A stretch of 64,000 nt of DNA from an uncultured Eubacterium sp. (GCA_944380635.1 CALWID010000005.1:1-64000), one strand, 5' to 3'. Counted from the first letter of the stretch, positions 34,420 to 41,897 are shown. Made by a program: numbers and translations. The notes: generated by a model not told the origin, from the letters alone.

Positions 34420-34457
34420 CACCTGCTGAAGCAAAAACTATCAGCAGGTGATTTTTT
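34420..34457 (+). terminator. Terminator hairpin overlapping the spoVAE Shine-Dalgarno
   Basis: CACCTGCTGA (34420-34429) pairs perfectly with TCAGCAGGTG (34441-34450), then ATTTTTT and the spoVAE ATG at 34458. The 3' arm contains the ribosome site AGGTG. This can end the ATPase transcript and also hide the spoVAE ribosome site in read-through RNA. Confidence 0.75.
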
Positions 34458-34814
34458 ATGATATTTTTAAAGGCTTTTATAGTCGGCGGGCTTATCTGCG
34501 TGGTCGGGCAGATTTTGATTGATAATACAAAACTTACTCCCGCAAGGATTCTTGTGCTGTTTGTATGCCTCGGTGTAGTGCTCGGCGGGCTGGGCGTTTA
34601 TGATAAACTTGTTGATTTTGCCGGCGCGGGCGCTACAATCCCGCTTACCGGATTCGGCAATTCCCTTGCAACCGGGGTAAAAGAGGCAATTAAGGAAAAC
34701 GGCTTTACCGGCATAATCACGGGCGGCTTTTCCGCAATGGCGGGCGGCGTAACCGTGGCAATGATGTCCGGCCTTATAGTTGCGCTTGTTGCACGCAGTA
34801 AAGATAAAAATTAA
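34458..34814 (+). CDS. spoVAE: Stage V sporulation protein AE (SpoVAEb type)
   Basis: A 118-residue membrane protein of the SpoVA channel. Signatures are FLKAFIVGGLICVVGQILID, GLGVYDKLVDFAGAGATIPLTGFGNSL, and GGVTVAMMSGLIVALVARSK. It is paralogous to SpoVAC, sharing the AGAGxxxPxTGFxNS motif. It normally follows spoVAD; here an unrelated ATPase gene is directly upstream and spoVAD is 1.8 kb away. Its Shine-Dalgarno lies in a hairpin arm. Confidence 0.92.
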   Translation: MIFLKAFIVGGLICVVGQILIDNTKLTPARILVLFVCLGVVLGGLGVYDKLVDFAGAGATIPLTGFGNSLATGVKEAIKENGFTGIITGGFSAMAGGVTVAMMSGLIVALVARSKDKN

Positions 34815-34821
34815 TATACGG

Positions 34822-34850
34822 TTGAATTGAGCCGCCTTCTATGTTAAAAT
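34822..34850 (+). promoter_or_regulatory. Sigma-A promoter for the SCP2 protein
   Basis: TTGAAT at 34822-34827, a 17-base spacer and TAAAAT at 34845-34850. Confidence 0.65.
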
Positions 34851-34879
34851 AAATTATATTATTTTTACGGAGGCATATT

Positions 34880-35209
34880 ATGGCATCTTTAACTTATGAA
34901 CAGGTTGTAGAGGCATTCAGAGAAAGATTTAAAAATACTGATGTAAGTTCCGTCAGCGGCACGCTTGCTTTTCAGATAAATATTGTGGGCAAGCCGGAGG
35001 GGATTTTCTATGTTGAAATTAAAAACGGCGAAATTCATATTGAGCCGTATGAGTATTATGACCGCAATGCTATCCTGATTGCAAGCGCTGATAATCTTAT
35101 TAAACTCATAAACGGCAAACTTGACCCCGTTGCAGCATTCACTCTCGGCAAACTTAAGGTTGAGGGCGATATCGGATCTGCGCTTGAACTTATTAAATTT
35201 CTTAAATAA
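34880..35209 (+). CDS. SCP2 sterol-binding domain protein
   Basis: A 109-residue stand-alone SCP2 domain. Signs are the long first helix (TYEQVVEAFRERF), the strands GTLAFQINIVG, IFYVEIKNGEIHIEP and ILIASADNLIKLINGKLDPVAAFTLGKLKVEGD, which hold the family's lipid-pocket pattern. It probably binds a hydrophobic ligand such as a fatty acid; the ligand is unknown. GGAGGC precedes the ATG. It has its own promoter and terminator. Confidence 0.85.
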   Translation: MASLTYEQVVEAFRERFKNTDVSSVSGTLAFQINIVGKPEGIFYVEIKNGEIHIEPYEYYDRNAILIASADNLIKLINGKLDPVAAFTLGKLKVEGDIGSALELIKFLK

Positions 35210-35233
35210 TTAATATCAGCAGTGATTAAATTT

Positions 35234-35263
35234 CAGCCGCCGGTAAAACGGCGGCTGTTTTTT
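35234..35263 (+). terminator. Terminator after SCP2 gene
   Basis: CAGCCGCCG (35234-35242) pairs with CGGCGGCTG (35249-35257), then six T. Confidence 0.88.
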
Positions 35264-35284
35264 GTTATTATTACTATTTTTTGC

Positions 35285-35313
35285 TTGTATTAACTGTTAT
35301 TTTAATATATAAT
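35285..35313 (+). promoter_or_regulatory. Sigma-A promoter for the GH3 gene
   Basis: TTGTAT at 35285-35290, a 17-base spacer and TATAAT at 35308-35313. Confidence 0.75.
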
Positions 35314-35378
35314 ATAAACAAATAATAAAGTGTGGAGTTATGCGCCGCATAATTTCGGATTTTCGGAGGGTAAAATTT

Positions 35379-37838
35379 ATGAAGCATGCAGACATTGTCA
35401 GCAAAATGAGCCTTGAGCAAAAGGCTAAATTTGTTTCAGGCTATGATTACTGGCATCTTGAAGAGGCAAAAGAACTCGGCTTGCCTAAAATTATGATAAC
35501 GGACGGACCTCACGGTCTGCGTAAGCAGAATCCGGATAAGAAAAGTTCCAGCGGAATAGGTCTTGGCAACTCCGTTCCAACAACCTGTTTCCCGCCGGCT
35601 GCAACATCAGCCTGCTCATGGGATGAGGATTTGCTCAGGCAGGAGGGCGAGGCTCTTGCCGAAGAGTGTATTCAAGAAAAGGTATCGGTAATTTTAGGCC
35701 CCGGCACAAATATTAAGCGTTCACCCGTGTGCGGCAGAAACTTTGAGTATTTTTCGGAAGACCCATTGCTTGCCGGTAAAATGAGCGCAAGCCTTATAAA
35801 CGGCTGCCAGTCAAAAGGCGTCGGCAACTCGCTGAAGCATTTTGCCTGCAATTCGCAGGAGGCTTTCCGTATGGTAGTTAACGAAGTTATTGACGAGCGC
35901 GCTATCAGGGAAATTTATCTGCCCGCGTTTGAAATTGCCGTTAAGGAATCTCAGCCGTGGACTGTTATGAATTCATACAACAGGATAAACGGCGTTTACG
36001 CTTCTCAAAATAAATGGCTCCAGCAGGATGTTCTGCGCGGCGAGTGGGGATTTAAGGGCTTGCTTGTAACCGACTGGGGCGCTTCCGTAGACAGAATCCC
36101 CGGCCTTGAAAACGGCACGGACCTTGAAATGCCTTCATCCGGCACGCTTAACACCCAAAAGATTATTGACGCTGTTAAAAACGGCGAACTTGATATAAAA
36201 GTGCTTGATGAAAGGGTCGATAATGTTGTAGACTTAATTATTAAGTCTAAACCAAACCTTGAAAAGAATTATAAATATGATGTTGAGGCTCACCATAAAC
36301 TTGCTCAGAAAGTTGCGGAAGGCTCAATGACGCTTCTTAAAAATGATGATAATATTCTGCCGCTCAAACCGGGCCAGAAAGTTGCCGTTATCGGCGAACT
36401 TGCTAAATCACCCCGTTTCCAGGGCGCGGGTTCATCTGTTATCAATGCCACAAAACTTGATAACGCTTATGATTGCCTTGTTGCGCTCGGCGTTGATGTT
36501 ACATATGCTCAGGGTTATGAAAAGGGCAAGGACGCTGTTAATTCGCAACTCGTTCAAGAAGCCGTTTCAGCGGCAAAAGCAGCGGATGTTGTTTTGGTAT
36601 TCGCCGGACTTACAGAAGAGTTTGAGGGCGAGGGGTATGACAGAATTGATATTAATATGCCTTCCTGCCACAATAACCTTATTTCTGAAGTTGCAAAGGC
36701 AAACCCGAATACGGCGGTTGTTCTTGCCGGAGGTTCGGTAGTATATATGCCTTGGATAAATGAAGTAAAAGGTCTTCTCAATTCAGGTCTTGGCGGTCAG
36801 GCAGGCGGCGCGGCTGTTGCTAATATTCTCACCGGCAAGGTTAACCCGAGCGGCAAAACGGCTGAAACTTATCCTCTTAAGTTTGAGGATAACCCCACAT
36901 ACGGCAATTATCCCGGCGGCCCTGTTACAAGTGAGCACAGGGAATCCGTATATATCGGTTACAGATATTATGATACCGCCGAAAAGGATGTGCTTTTCCC
37001 GTTTGGCTACGGCCTTTCTTACACAACTTTCGAGTACAGTGATATAAAAGTATCTTCAAAGGATATTAAAGATACCGATACTCTTAAGGTTTCATTCAAA
37101 ATAAAGAATACCGGCAGCGCAGACGGCGCCGAAACAGCCGAAATATATGTTGCTGATAAAGAGTCAACTATATTCAGACCCAAAAAGGAACTTCGCGCGT
37201 TTACAAAGGTATTTCTTAAAGCAGGCGAGGAAAAGGAAGTTACAGTTGAACTCGGAAAGAGAGCGTTTGCGTATTATAATGTAAATATCGGAGACTGGCA
37301 TGTTGAAACAGGCGAGTTTGATATACTCGTAGGCGCGTCAAGCAGAGATATTAAACTTACTGAAACCGTAAATGTAACATCAACTGTTGCGGCTGAAATT
37401 CCTGATTACAGAAATACATCTCCCGCGTATTATACCGCTGATATTAACGGAATGAAAGGCGAGCAGTTCGAGGCTGTATACGGTCAGAAATTACCAAGCC
37501 CCGAATTTGATAAGAGCAAGAAAATTGATATTTATTGCTGCCTGAATGACGCAAGACATACAAAATGGGGCGGCAGGATTTGCAGACTCATAGAGGGTAT
37601 TATGAGCAAAATGGGCTCAGACGCTAACGGCGACGGCAAAATGCTTGCCGCAATGGCAACTCAGATTCCTATCAGGAATTTCATTGCAATGAGTATGGGC
37701 GTGTTCAGCCCCGAAATGGCGGACGGACTTCTTATGATTCTCAATGACGATAAATCTTCATTCGTTGGTTTCAATAAGATATTCTGGCGCCTCGGCGGTG
37801 CGCTCACTCGTCTTCCCGCGCTTCTTAAATCCATTTAA
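35379..37838 (+). CDS. GH3 beta-glucosidase-like enzyme
   Basis: About 819 residues, intracellular (no signal peptide). The GH3 N-terminal barrel has ITDGPHGLRKQ, GPGTNIKRSPVCGRNFEYFSEDP, NSLKHFACNSQE, and the nucleophile Asp in LLVTDWGAS. The C-terminal alpha/beta domain starts near MTLLKNDDNILPL and ends in an Fn3-like domain (PFGYGLSYTTFEYSDI...). A further 130 residues after it (CCLNDARHTKWGG... FSPEMADGLLMILND) form an extra helical tail common in clostridial members. Likely acts on beta-gluco- or xylo-oligosaccharides. ATG 35379 follows CGGAGGGT; the extension to 35340 is rejected. Confidence 0.9.
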   Translation: MKHADIVSKMSLEQKAKFVSGYDYWHLEEAKELGLPKIMITDGPHGLRKQNPDKKSSSGIGLGNSVPTTCFPPAATSACSWDEDLLRQEGEALAEECIQEKVSVILGPGTNIKRSPVCGRNFEYFSEDPLLAGKMSASLINGCQSKGVGNSLKHFACNSQEAFRMVVNEVIDERAIREIYLPAFEIAVKESQPWTVMNSYNRINGVYASQNKWLQQDVLRGEWGFKGLLVTDWGASVDRIPGLENGTDLEMPSSGTLNTQKIIDAVKNGELDIKVLDERVDNVVDLIIKSKPNLEKNYKYDVEAHHKLAQKVAEGSMTLLKNDDNILPLKPGQKVAVIGELAKSPRFQGAGSSVINATKLDNAYDCLVALGVDVTYAQGYEKGKDAVNSQLVQEAVSAAKAADVVLVFAGLTEEFEGEGYDRIDINMPSCHNNLISEVAKANPNTAVVLAGGSVVYMPWINEVKGLLNSGLGGQAGGAAVANILTGKVNPSGKTAETYPLKFEDNPTYGNYPGGPVTSEHRESVYIGYRYYDTAEKDVLFPFGYGLSYTTFEYSDIKVSSKDIKDTDTLKVSFKIKNTGSADGAETAEIYVADKESTIFRPKKELRAFTKVFLKAGEEKEVTVELGKRAFAYYNVNIGDWHVETGEFDILVGASSRDIKLTETVNVTSTVAAEIPDYRNTSPAYYTADINGMKGEQFEAVYGQKLPSPEFDKSKKIDIYCCLNDARHTKWGGRICRLIEGIMSKMGSDANGDGKMLAAMATQIPIRNFIAMSMGVFSPEMADGLLMILNDDKSSFVGFNKIFWRLGGALTRLPALLKSI

Positions 37839-37867
37839 TTTCAAATTAAAAATAGGGAAAATAAAAA

Positions 37868-37918
37868 GGGCTGTCAAGAAATCTGACTCGATTTCTCGGC
37901 AGCCCCGCTTTTTTATTC
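37868..37918. terminator. Bidirectional terminator carrying the shared repeat block
   Basis: GGGCTGTCAAGAAATC (37868-37883) pairs with GATTTCTCGGCAGCCC (37890-37905) with one G-U pair and one mismatch, followed by CGCTTTTTTATTC. It lies between the convergent GH3 gene and the unknown gene at 37917. The right arm is the same block seen at 32963-32977. Confidence 0.8.
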
Positions 37919-38432
37919 AGTTTAAATTGCCGCCCTGTTTGTTTTTCCTGCGCTCCTCGGCTATCTGCTGCTCCTTGTAAAAAGCGTTTGCTTTCATATA
38001 CACCATTATAATATCGTGTATATGCTCATAAAGTTCGCCCTCGTTGTATTGCAGCGGCACTATTCTTTCGTCATCGTCAATGCAAAGCGGGCCGCGCTCA
38101 TAGTCGTTAAAAGTGGGCATAATAGAGTAAGATTCCTTAGTTTTAACAAGCGAAATAAGCGTCAGGTCTGCGGTAGCGTTCACAAAGCCTTTCTTTTTCG
38201 TGTATTTTTCTATTGTGGAAATATTGCTTTCGTCATTGTGCTTTTTTGTAAAGCAGGAGTCAAAAACTTTTTCAATAAAATCTTCCGCCTGCTTTGCGCT
38301 GTACGGCGCTTTAAGCAGCAAAACCGTGTCAATATCCGCAATGCCGTATTTTTCGCTTTCTCCGCAGGGAATACCAATCAGGTTTTCGTTTTCGTCAACA
38401 TAAATTGATATGGTTGAAAAATCAATGTCCAT
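37917..38432 (-). CDS. Hypothetical protein
   Basis: A 171-residue acidic, soluble protein that I do not recognise. It begins MDIDFSTISIYVDENENLIG, has a mixed alpha/beta pattern, and ends in a charged helix EQQIAEERRKNKQGGNLN. The start at 38432 was chosen for GGTGATTTT upstream on the minus strand; the longer frame from 38492 has no ribosome site. It is convergent with the GH3 gene and divergent from the YmfI-like gene, so context gives no function. The sequence reads as a well-conserved coding frame without transmembrane or signal segments. Confidence 0.6.
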   Translation of the reverse strand: MDIDFSTISIYVDENENLIGIPCGESEKYGIADIDTVLLLKAPYSAKQAEDFIEKVFDSCFTKKHNDESNISTIEKYTKKKGFVNATADLTLISLVKTKESYSIMPTFNDYERGPLCIDDDERIVPLQYNEGELYEHIHDIIMVYMKANAFYKEQQIAEERRKNKQGGNLN

Positions 38433-38556
38433 AAAATCACCGCTTCTGTTAATATTATTGTTAATAATATCACACTTCGTTGAAAAATACAATATTTTGT
38501 GTTAATATATCCCGTGTAAGCATTCCTTTGCAATTATAAAAAAATAAGGTGATAGT

Positions 38557-39228
38557 GTGAAAAAAGTATTGATAACAGGGGGCGCAACCGGTATAGGCAG
38601 CGAATGTGCCCGCCTTTTTGCAGAAAAAGGTTATGATGTGTTTATAACTTACCACGAAACTCAGCCTGATTTGGATTGCGTTACCCCTATTAAGTGCAAC
38701 CTCAGAAACGAGCAGGATATTAAATCGCTGTTTTCAAATTTTAAAACGCTTGATGTGCTTGTGAATAACGCAGGGGTCGGCCTTATAAAAATGATAAATG
38801 ATACTGATTATAACGATTATGAAAATCTGATGTCAGTTAATTCGCGCGCCGTGTATTTTTGCTGTAAAGAGGCGGCAAATTTAATGCTTAAGGTTCACAG
38901 CGGTGCAATAATAAATATTTCTTCTATGTGGGGCGAAGTAGGCGCTTCCTGCGAAACGCTTTATTCAATGAGCAAGGCGGGCGTTATAGGGCTTACAAAA
39001 GCCCTTGCAAAAGAACTTGCTCCAAGCGGAATAACCGTAAACAGCGTATCTCCCGGTATCATAGATACAAGAATGAATTCTCAGTTCAGCGAAAGGGAAC
39101 TTGTTGAAGAAGTCCCCCTCGGTAAACTCGGCTCAACTTACGATGTGGCTGAAACCGTGTTTTTTCTTGCGGGCAGTTCATATATAACAGGCCAGGATAT
39201 TTCCGTGAGCGGAGGAATAGTAATTTGA
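38557..39228 (+). CDS. ymfI: SDR-family reductase, likely EF-P 5-aminopentanone reductase (YmfI-like)
   Basis: A 223-residue short-chain dehydrogenase. The cofactor motif is GGATGIGSE, followed by NNAGVG, the Ser in NISSMWGEVGASCETLYSMSK, and the Tyr-x-x-x-Lys catalytic pair. The stretch WGEVGASCExxYSxSKAG resembles YmfI, which in Bacillus reduces the 5-aminopentanone on EF-P Lys32. EF-P with Lys32 is encoded at 8492-9049. Assignment within the SDR family is by this motif only, so FabG-like activity remains possible. Start is GTG 38557 after AAGGTGATA. Confidence 0.65.
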   Translation: MKKVLITGGATGIGSECARLFAEKGYDVFITYHETQPDLDCVTPIKCNLRNEQDIKSLFSNFKTLDVLVNNAGVGLIKMINDTDYNDYENLMSVNSRAVYFCCKEAANLMLKVHSGAIINISSMWGEVGASCETLYSMSKAGVIGLTKALAKELAPSGITVNSVSPGIIDTRMNSQFSERELVEEVPLGKLGSTYDVAETVFFLAGSSYITGQDISVSGGIVI

Positions 39229-39289
39229 ATTGTAACACTTTTCTTTGCTTTTCATAGTATGTTTTAGAAAAGCGAAGGGAGGTACGATT

Positions 39290-39421
39290 ATGGGTTGCGG
39301 TTGTAACAACGGCTGCGGTGGAACTTCTTGGGTTATTATCCTTATTATAATCCTTCTCCTCTGCGGTGGCTTCGGCAATTGCGGTGCCGCCAACAACAGC
39401 GATTGCGGCTGCGGTTGCTGA
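39290..39421 (+). CDS. Cys/Gly-rich 43-residue membrane miniprotein
   Basis: A 43-codon gene, ATG 39290 to TGA 39421, with the strong Shine-Dalgarno GGGAGG 8 bases upstream. The product has MGCGCNNGCGG, then a hydrophobic helix (WVIILIIILLLC) and a tail ending DCGCGC. There are eight cysteines, in clusters on both sides of the helix. It resembles small glycine/cysteine-rich coat-like miniproteins of sporulating Firmicutes in general design (YjcZ-like), but I cannot name the family. A terminator follows, and CtsR half-sites lie directly downstream. A role in the spore coat or metal binding is guesswork. Confidence 0.65.
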   Translation: MGCGCNNGCGGTSWVIILIIILLLCGGFGNCGAANNSDCGCGC

Positions 39422-39440
39422 TTAGATTAGTACCAAACGG

Positions 39441-39469
39441 TGCGCTCGGGTTTCCGGGCGCATTTTTGT
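39441..39469 (+). terminator. Terminator after the Cys-rich miniprotein
   Basis: TGCGCTCGG (39441-39449) pairs with CCGGGCGCA (39454-39462) with one G-U pair, then TTTTTG. Confidence 0.75.
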
Positions 39470-39473
39470 TTGA

Positions 39474-39549
39474 AAAAATTTTTGACCTTTGCGTTGATTT
39501 CTTTGACCTTTAAAGCAAAAATTTTTGACCTTTAGATTTAAAAGTCAAA
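39474..39549 (+). repeat. 43-base-period repeat with CtsR-like half-sites
   Basis: The 17-mer AAAAATTTTTGACCTTT occurs at 39474-39490 and again at 39517-39533. A third TTTGACC lies between them at 39502-39508, so same-strand half-sites start at 39481, 39502 and 39524 (21 and 22 bases apart). An opposite AGTCAAAC is at 39543-39550. The spacing is about two helix turns, not the 3-base spacer of a full CtsR box. Confidence 0.6.
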
Positions 39550-39670
39550 CCGAAAAAATGCAAAAACTTTTTAAAAAAATTTTAATTTCAAAATAAAAAA
39601 GTGAGGAAAAACGGCTTAACTAAGCCAAAAACGGGCAATAAAAAATTTTTTAAAAAATTTAGAAAAAAGT

Positions 39671-39727
39671 ATTGACTTTCTTTGACCTTTGTGCTAATAT
39701 TAAACCAGAAAGTCAAGGAAAGTCAAA
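39671..39727. promoter_or_regulatory. ctsR operon promoter with two CtsR operators
   Basis: The promoter is TTGACT (39672-39677), a 17-base spacer and TAATAT (39695-39700). The -35 sits inside the first operator: heptads ATTGACT (39671-39677) and TTTGACC (39681-39687) with a 3-base spacer. A second operator in the other orientation lies near the transcription start: AGTCAAG (39711-39717), GAA, AGTCAAA (39721-39727). Both fit the published CtsR heptad repeat. An additional AGTCAAA overlaps at 39727-39733. Confidence 0.88.
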
Positions 39728-39793
39728 GTCAAAAGCAATTAAAGAACTTTGACAAAACAAAAGGCTTTAAAACTAAAAGGGAAGTGATTAAGC

Positions 39794-40243
39794 GTGAATA
39801 TGTCAGATGCCATAGCAGGTTTGATTCTTGATATGTTTGATGATAATAATTCCACTATCAGAATCAAAAGAAACGACCTTGCGTCGCAACTCGGATGCGT
39901 GCCGAGCCAGATAAACTATGTGATAACCTCGCGCTTTACACCTGAACAGGGCTACCGCATAGAGAGCCGAAGAGGCGGCGGGGGCTGTATTTACATTACA
40001 CGCGCGAATTCAAAAAATTCCGCCATTATGGCGCTTATTAACAGCATTGGAGATTCAATAGACGAGCGTTCCGCTAAGGCGAACATTTATAATCTTAATT
40101 ATCAGAATCTTATAGACGATAAAAGCGCCAAAATATTAAACGCGGCAGTGGCGGATATTAATTTTAAAGATTTGCCGCAGAAAACAAAAGACGCCGTTCG
40201 CGCAAGGCAGTTTAAAAGAATGCTGCTTGCGTATATCGGCTGA
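39794..40243 (+). CDS. ctsR: Transcriptional repressor CtsR
   Basis: A 149-residue class III heat-shock repressor. The winged helix-turn-helix region is residues about 20-65 (IRIKRNDLASQLGCVPSQINYVITSRF, then RGGGGCIYI, the glycine-rich wing that senses heat). It binds the heptad repeats just upstream and so controls its own operon. On arginine phosphorylation or heating it leaves DNA and is degraded by ClpCP. The start is GTG 39794 after AAGGGAAGTGA; ATG 39800 is an alternative. First gene of ctsR-mcsA-mcsB-clpC. Confidence 0.93.
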   Translation: MNMSDAIAGLILDMFDDNNSTIRIKRNDLASQLGCVPSQINYVITSRFTPEQGYRIESRRGGGGCIYITRANSKNSAIMALINSIGDSIDERSAKANIYNLNYQNLIDDKSAKILNAAVADINFKDLPQKTKDAVRARQFKRMLLAYIG

Positions 40244-40292
40244 TGATTTCTTTAAATTTAAATTTTATCTTAAAGAAAGGATTGAATTTATT

Positions 40293-40826
40293 ATGAAATG
40301 TCAACATTGTAATCAGAACGAAGCAACAACTTACTTCAAACAGAATATAAACGGCCATGTAACAGAAATGCATCTTTGTGAGGACTGTGCAAGGGAACTC
40401 GGAGTTATGAGCGATTTCAGCCCGGAGAATTTCTTTGCGGATTCTTTCCTCGGCAATCTGCTCGGCGCAGGTATCCCTGCTATGAATATTCTTTCCGGCG
40501 TGGACAGATGCGAAAGCTGCGGCTCAACATTTAACGATATAGTAAACAGCGGGCTTGTAGGCTGCGCGGATTGCTATTCTAAGTTTGCCGACCGCCTTGA
40601 GCCGTCAATATTTAAACTCCACGGCAACGCAAGCCATGTAGGTAAAAATGTTACCTATACGGAGGTTCCGGATAAAGAAGATGATAAGGCGAAATCCCAG
40701 CCTCAGCCGAAGAGCGAACTTGAAAAACTGCAGGCAGACCTTCAGCAGGCGATTAAAGACCAGAGGTTTGAGGACGCCGCTGTTATCAGGGATAAAATAA
40801 AGGAAATCACCGGGGAGGATAAATAA
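40293..40826 (+). CDS. mcsA: Protein-arginine kinase activator McsA
   Basis: About 177 residues. Two zinc-binding Cys pairs are seen at the N-terminus (CQHCNQNEATTYF, HLCEDCARELG) and two more in the middle (CESCGSTFND, GCADC). The C-terminal UVR domain is LQADLQQAIKDQRFEDAAVIRDKIKEI. McsA binds and activates McsB and helps load ClpC. ATG 40293 follows AAAGAAAGG and begins exactly at the family N-terminus MKCQHC; the frame from 40227 only overlaps ctsR. The stop abuts the mcsB start. Confidence 0.93.
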   Translation: MKCQHCNQNEATTYFKQNINGHVTEMHLCEDCARELGVMSDFSPENFFADSFLGNLLGAGIPAMNILSGVDRCESCGSTFNDIVNSGLVGCADCYSKFADRLEPSIFKLHGNASHVGKNVTYTEVPDKEDDKAKSQPQPKSELEKLQADLQQAIKDQRFEDAAVIRDKIKEITGEDK

Positions 40827-41819
40827 ATGAGCAAATGGTACAGTTTAGGCGGAGCGGACAATGATGTAATTGTCTATTCAAAGGTGAGGCTCGCCAGAAA
40901 TCTGAGCGACACACCTTTCAAAAATAAATTAAGCCCGGATATTAAGCGAGGCACTGTAAAAAAACTTTACGCCTCGGTTAAAAACTCAGAACTTGCAGGC
41001 GAATTTGAACTTGTGGACCTTGCCGGCAAAAGCAACGCGCAGGCGGCGGCTTACGCCGAAAGGCAGATGATAAGCCCGGAGTTTGCGCGTGAAAAAGGCG
41101 CTTTTCTCACTAATGAAGATGAGAGCGTTACCGTAATGCTGTGCGAGGAAGACCACATAAGAATCTGCGCTTTCGCAAGCGGACTTGAGATTGATAAGGC
41201 TTATAAAAAAGCGGATAAGGTTGATGATATTTTTCTCAAAAGCCAACCGATAGCATTTGATGAAAAACTCGGATTCCTTACCGCAAGCCCCATCAATCTC
41301 GGCACGGGCCTTAAAATTTCCGTCGGGCTGCACCTCCCCGCCATCAGGGAAAACGGCTCTGTCGGCCGCCTTTCCTCTTTGATTGGCAAACTCGGTTTAA
41401 CTCTTCGCCCGCTTTACGGCGAGGGAAGTTCTTTCTATCAACTCACAAATCATGTTACCCTCGGAATTACCGAGAAAGAGGCAATTGATAATATTTCTTC
41501 CGTTGCTCTTCAAATAGCAATGCAGGAAAGAAATTTAAGGGCAACAATGAAAAACAGTGAGTTTTGGGAGGATAAACTTTACAGAAGTATGGGCACACTG
41601 AAAATGGCAAGGCGTTTAAGTTACGCCGAGTTCATTGCCCTTGCTTCAGATATAAGACTCGGCGCCGCGCTCGGTTATTTCGATTGCGACATTAATAAAA
41701 TCACCGCTATGATACATACGATGGCGGACGGCAATGTTTTAACCGCTCACGGCTGTGAAAACAACCCTGAGGCAGTTCAAAAACTCAGGGCGGAAGATGT
41801 AAGGAAAATGCCGGTATAA
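40827..41819 (+). CDS. mcsB: Protein-arginine kinase McsB
   Basis: A 330-residue guanidino-kinase-fold enzyme that phosphorylates arginines on misfolded proteins and on CtsR, marking them for ClpCP. Signatures are VIVYSKVRLARNLSDTPF, MLCEEDHIRI, LGFLTASPINLGTGLKISVGLHLP and YQLTNHVTLGI. It is a little shorter than Bacillus McsB (about 363 residues). The C-terminus ends LRAEDVRKMPV, and I cannot see the RDxxRA phosphoarginine-sensing motif reported for Bacillus-type McsB. The Shine-Dalgarno GGGGAGGA lies inside the end of mcsA. Confidence 0.92.
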   Translation: MSKWYSLGGADNDVIVYSKVRLARNLSDTPFKNKLSPDIKRGTVKKLYASVKNSELAGEFELVDLAGKSNAQAAAYAERQMISPEFAREKGAFLTNEDESVTVMLCEEDHIRICAFASGLEIDKAYKKADKVDDIFLKSQPIAFDEKLGFLTASPINLGTGLKISVGLHLPAIRENGSVGRLSSLIGKLGLTLRPLYGEGSSFYQLTNHVTLGITEKEAIDNISSVALQIAMQERNLRATMKNSEFWEDKLYRSMGTLKMARRLSYAEFIALASDIRLGAALGYFDCDINKITAMIHTMADGNVLTAHGCENNPEAVQKLRAEDVRKMPV

Positions 41820-41844
41820 AATAATAAAACGGTTGCGGCTTTTT

Positions 41845-41865
41845 GGGGCTGCTTTAAGCAGTCCC
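41845..41865 (+). other. Intercistronic hairpin between mcsB and clpC
   Basis: GGGGCTGC (41845-41852) pairs with GCAGTCCC (41858-41865), including one G-U pair. A second small CCGG/CCGG stem follows. There is no T tract, so it may tune clpC expression or RNA stability. Confidence 0.5.
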
Positions 41866-41897
41866 GGTTTATTCCGGTGTTTTAAGGAGGAATAATT

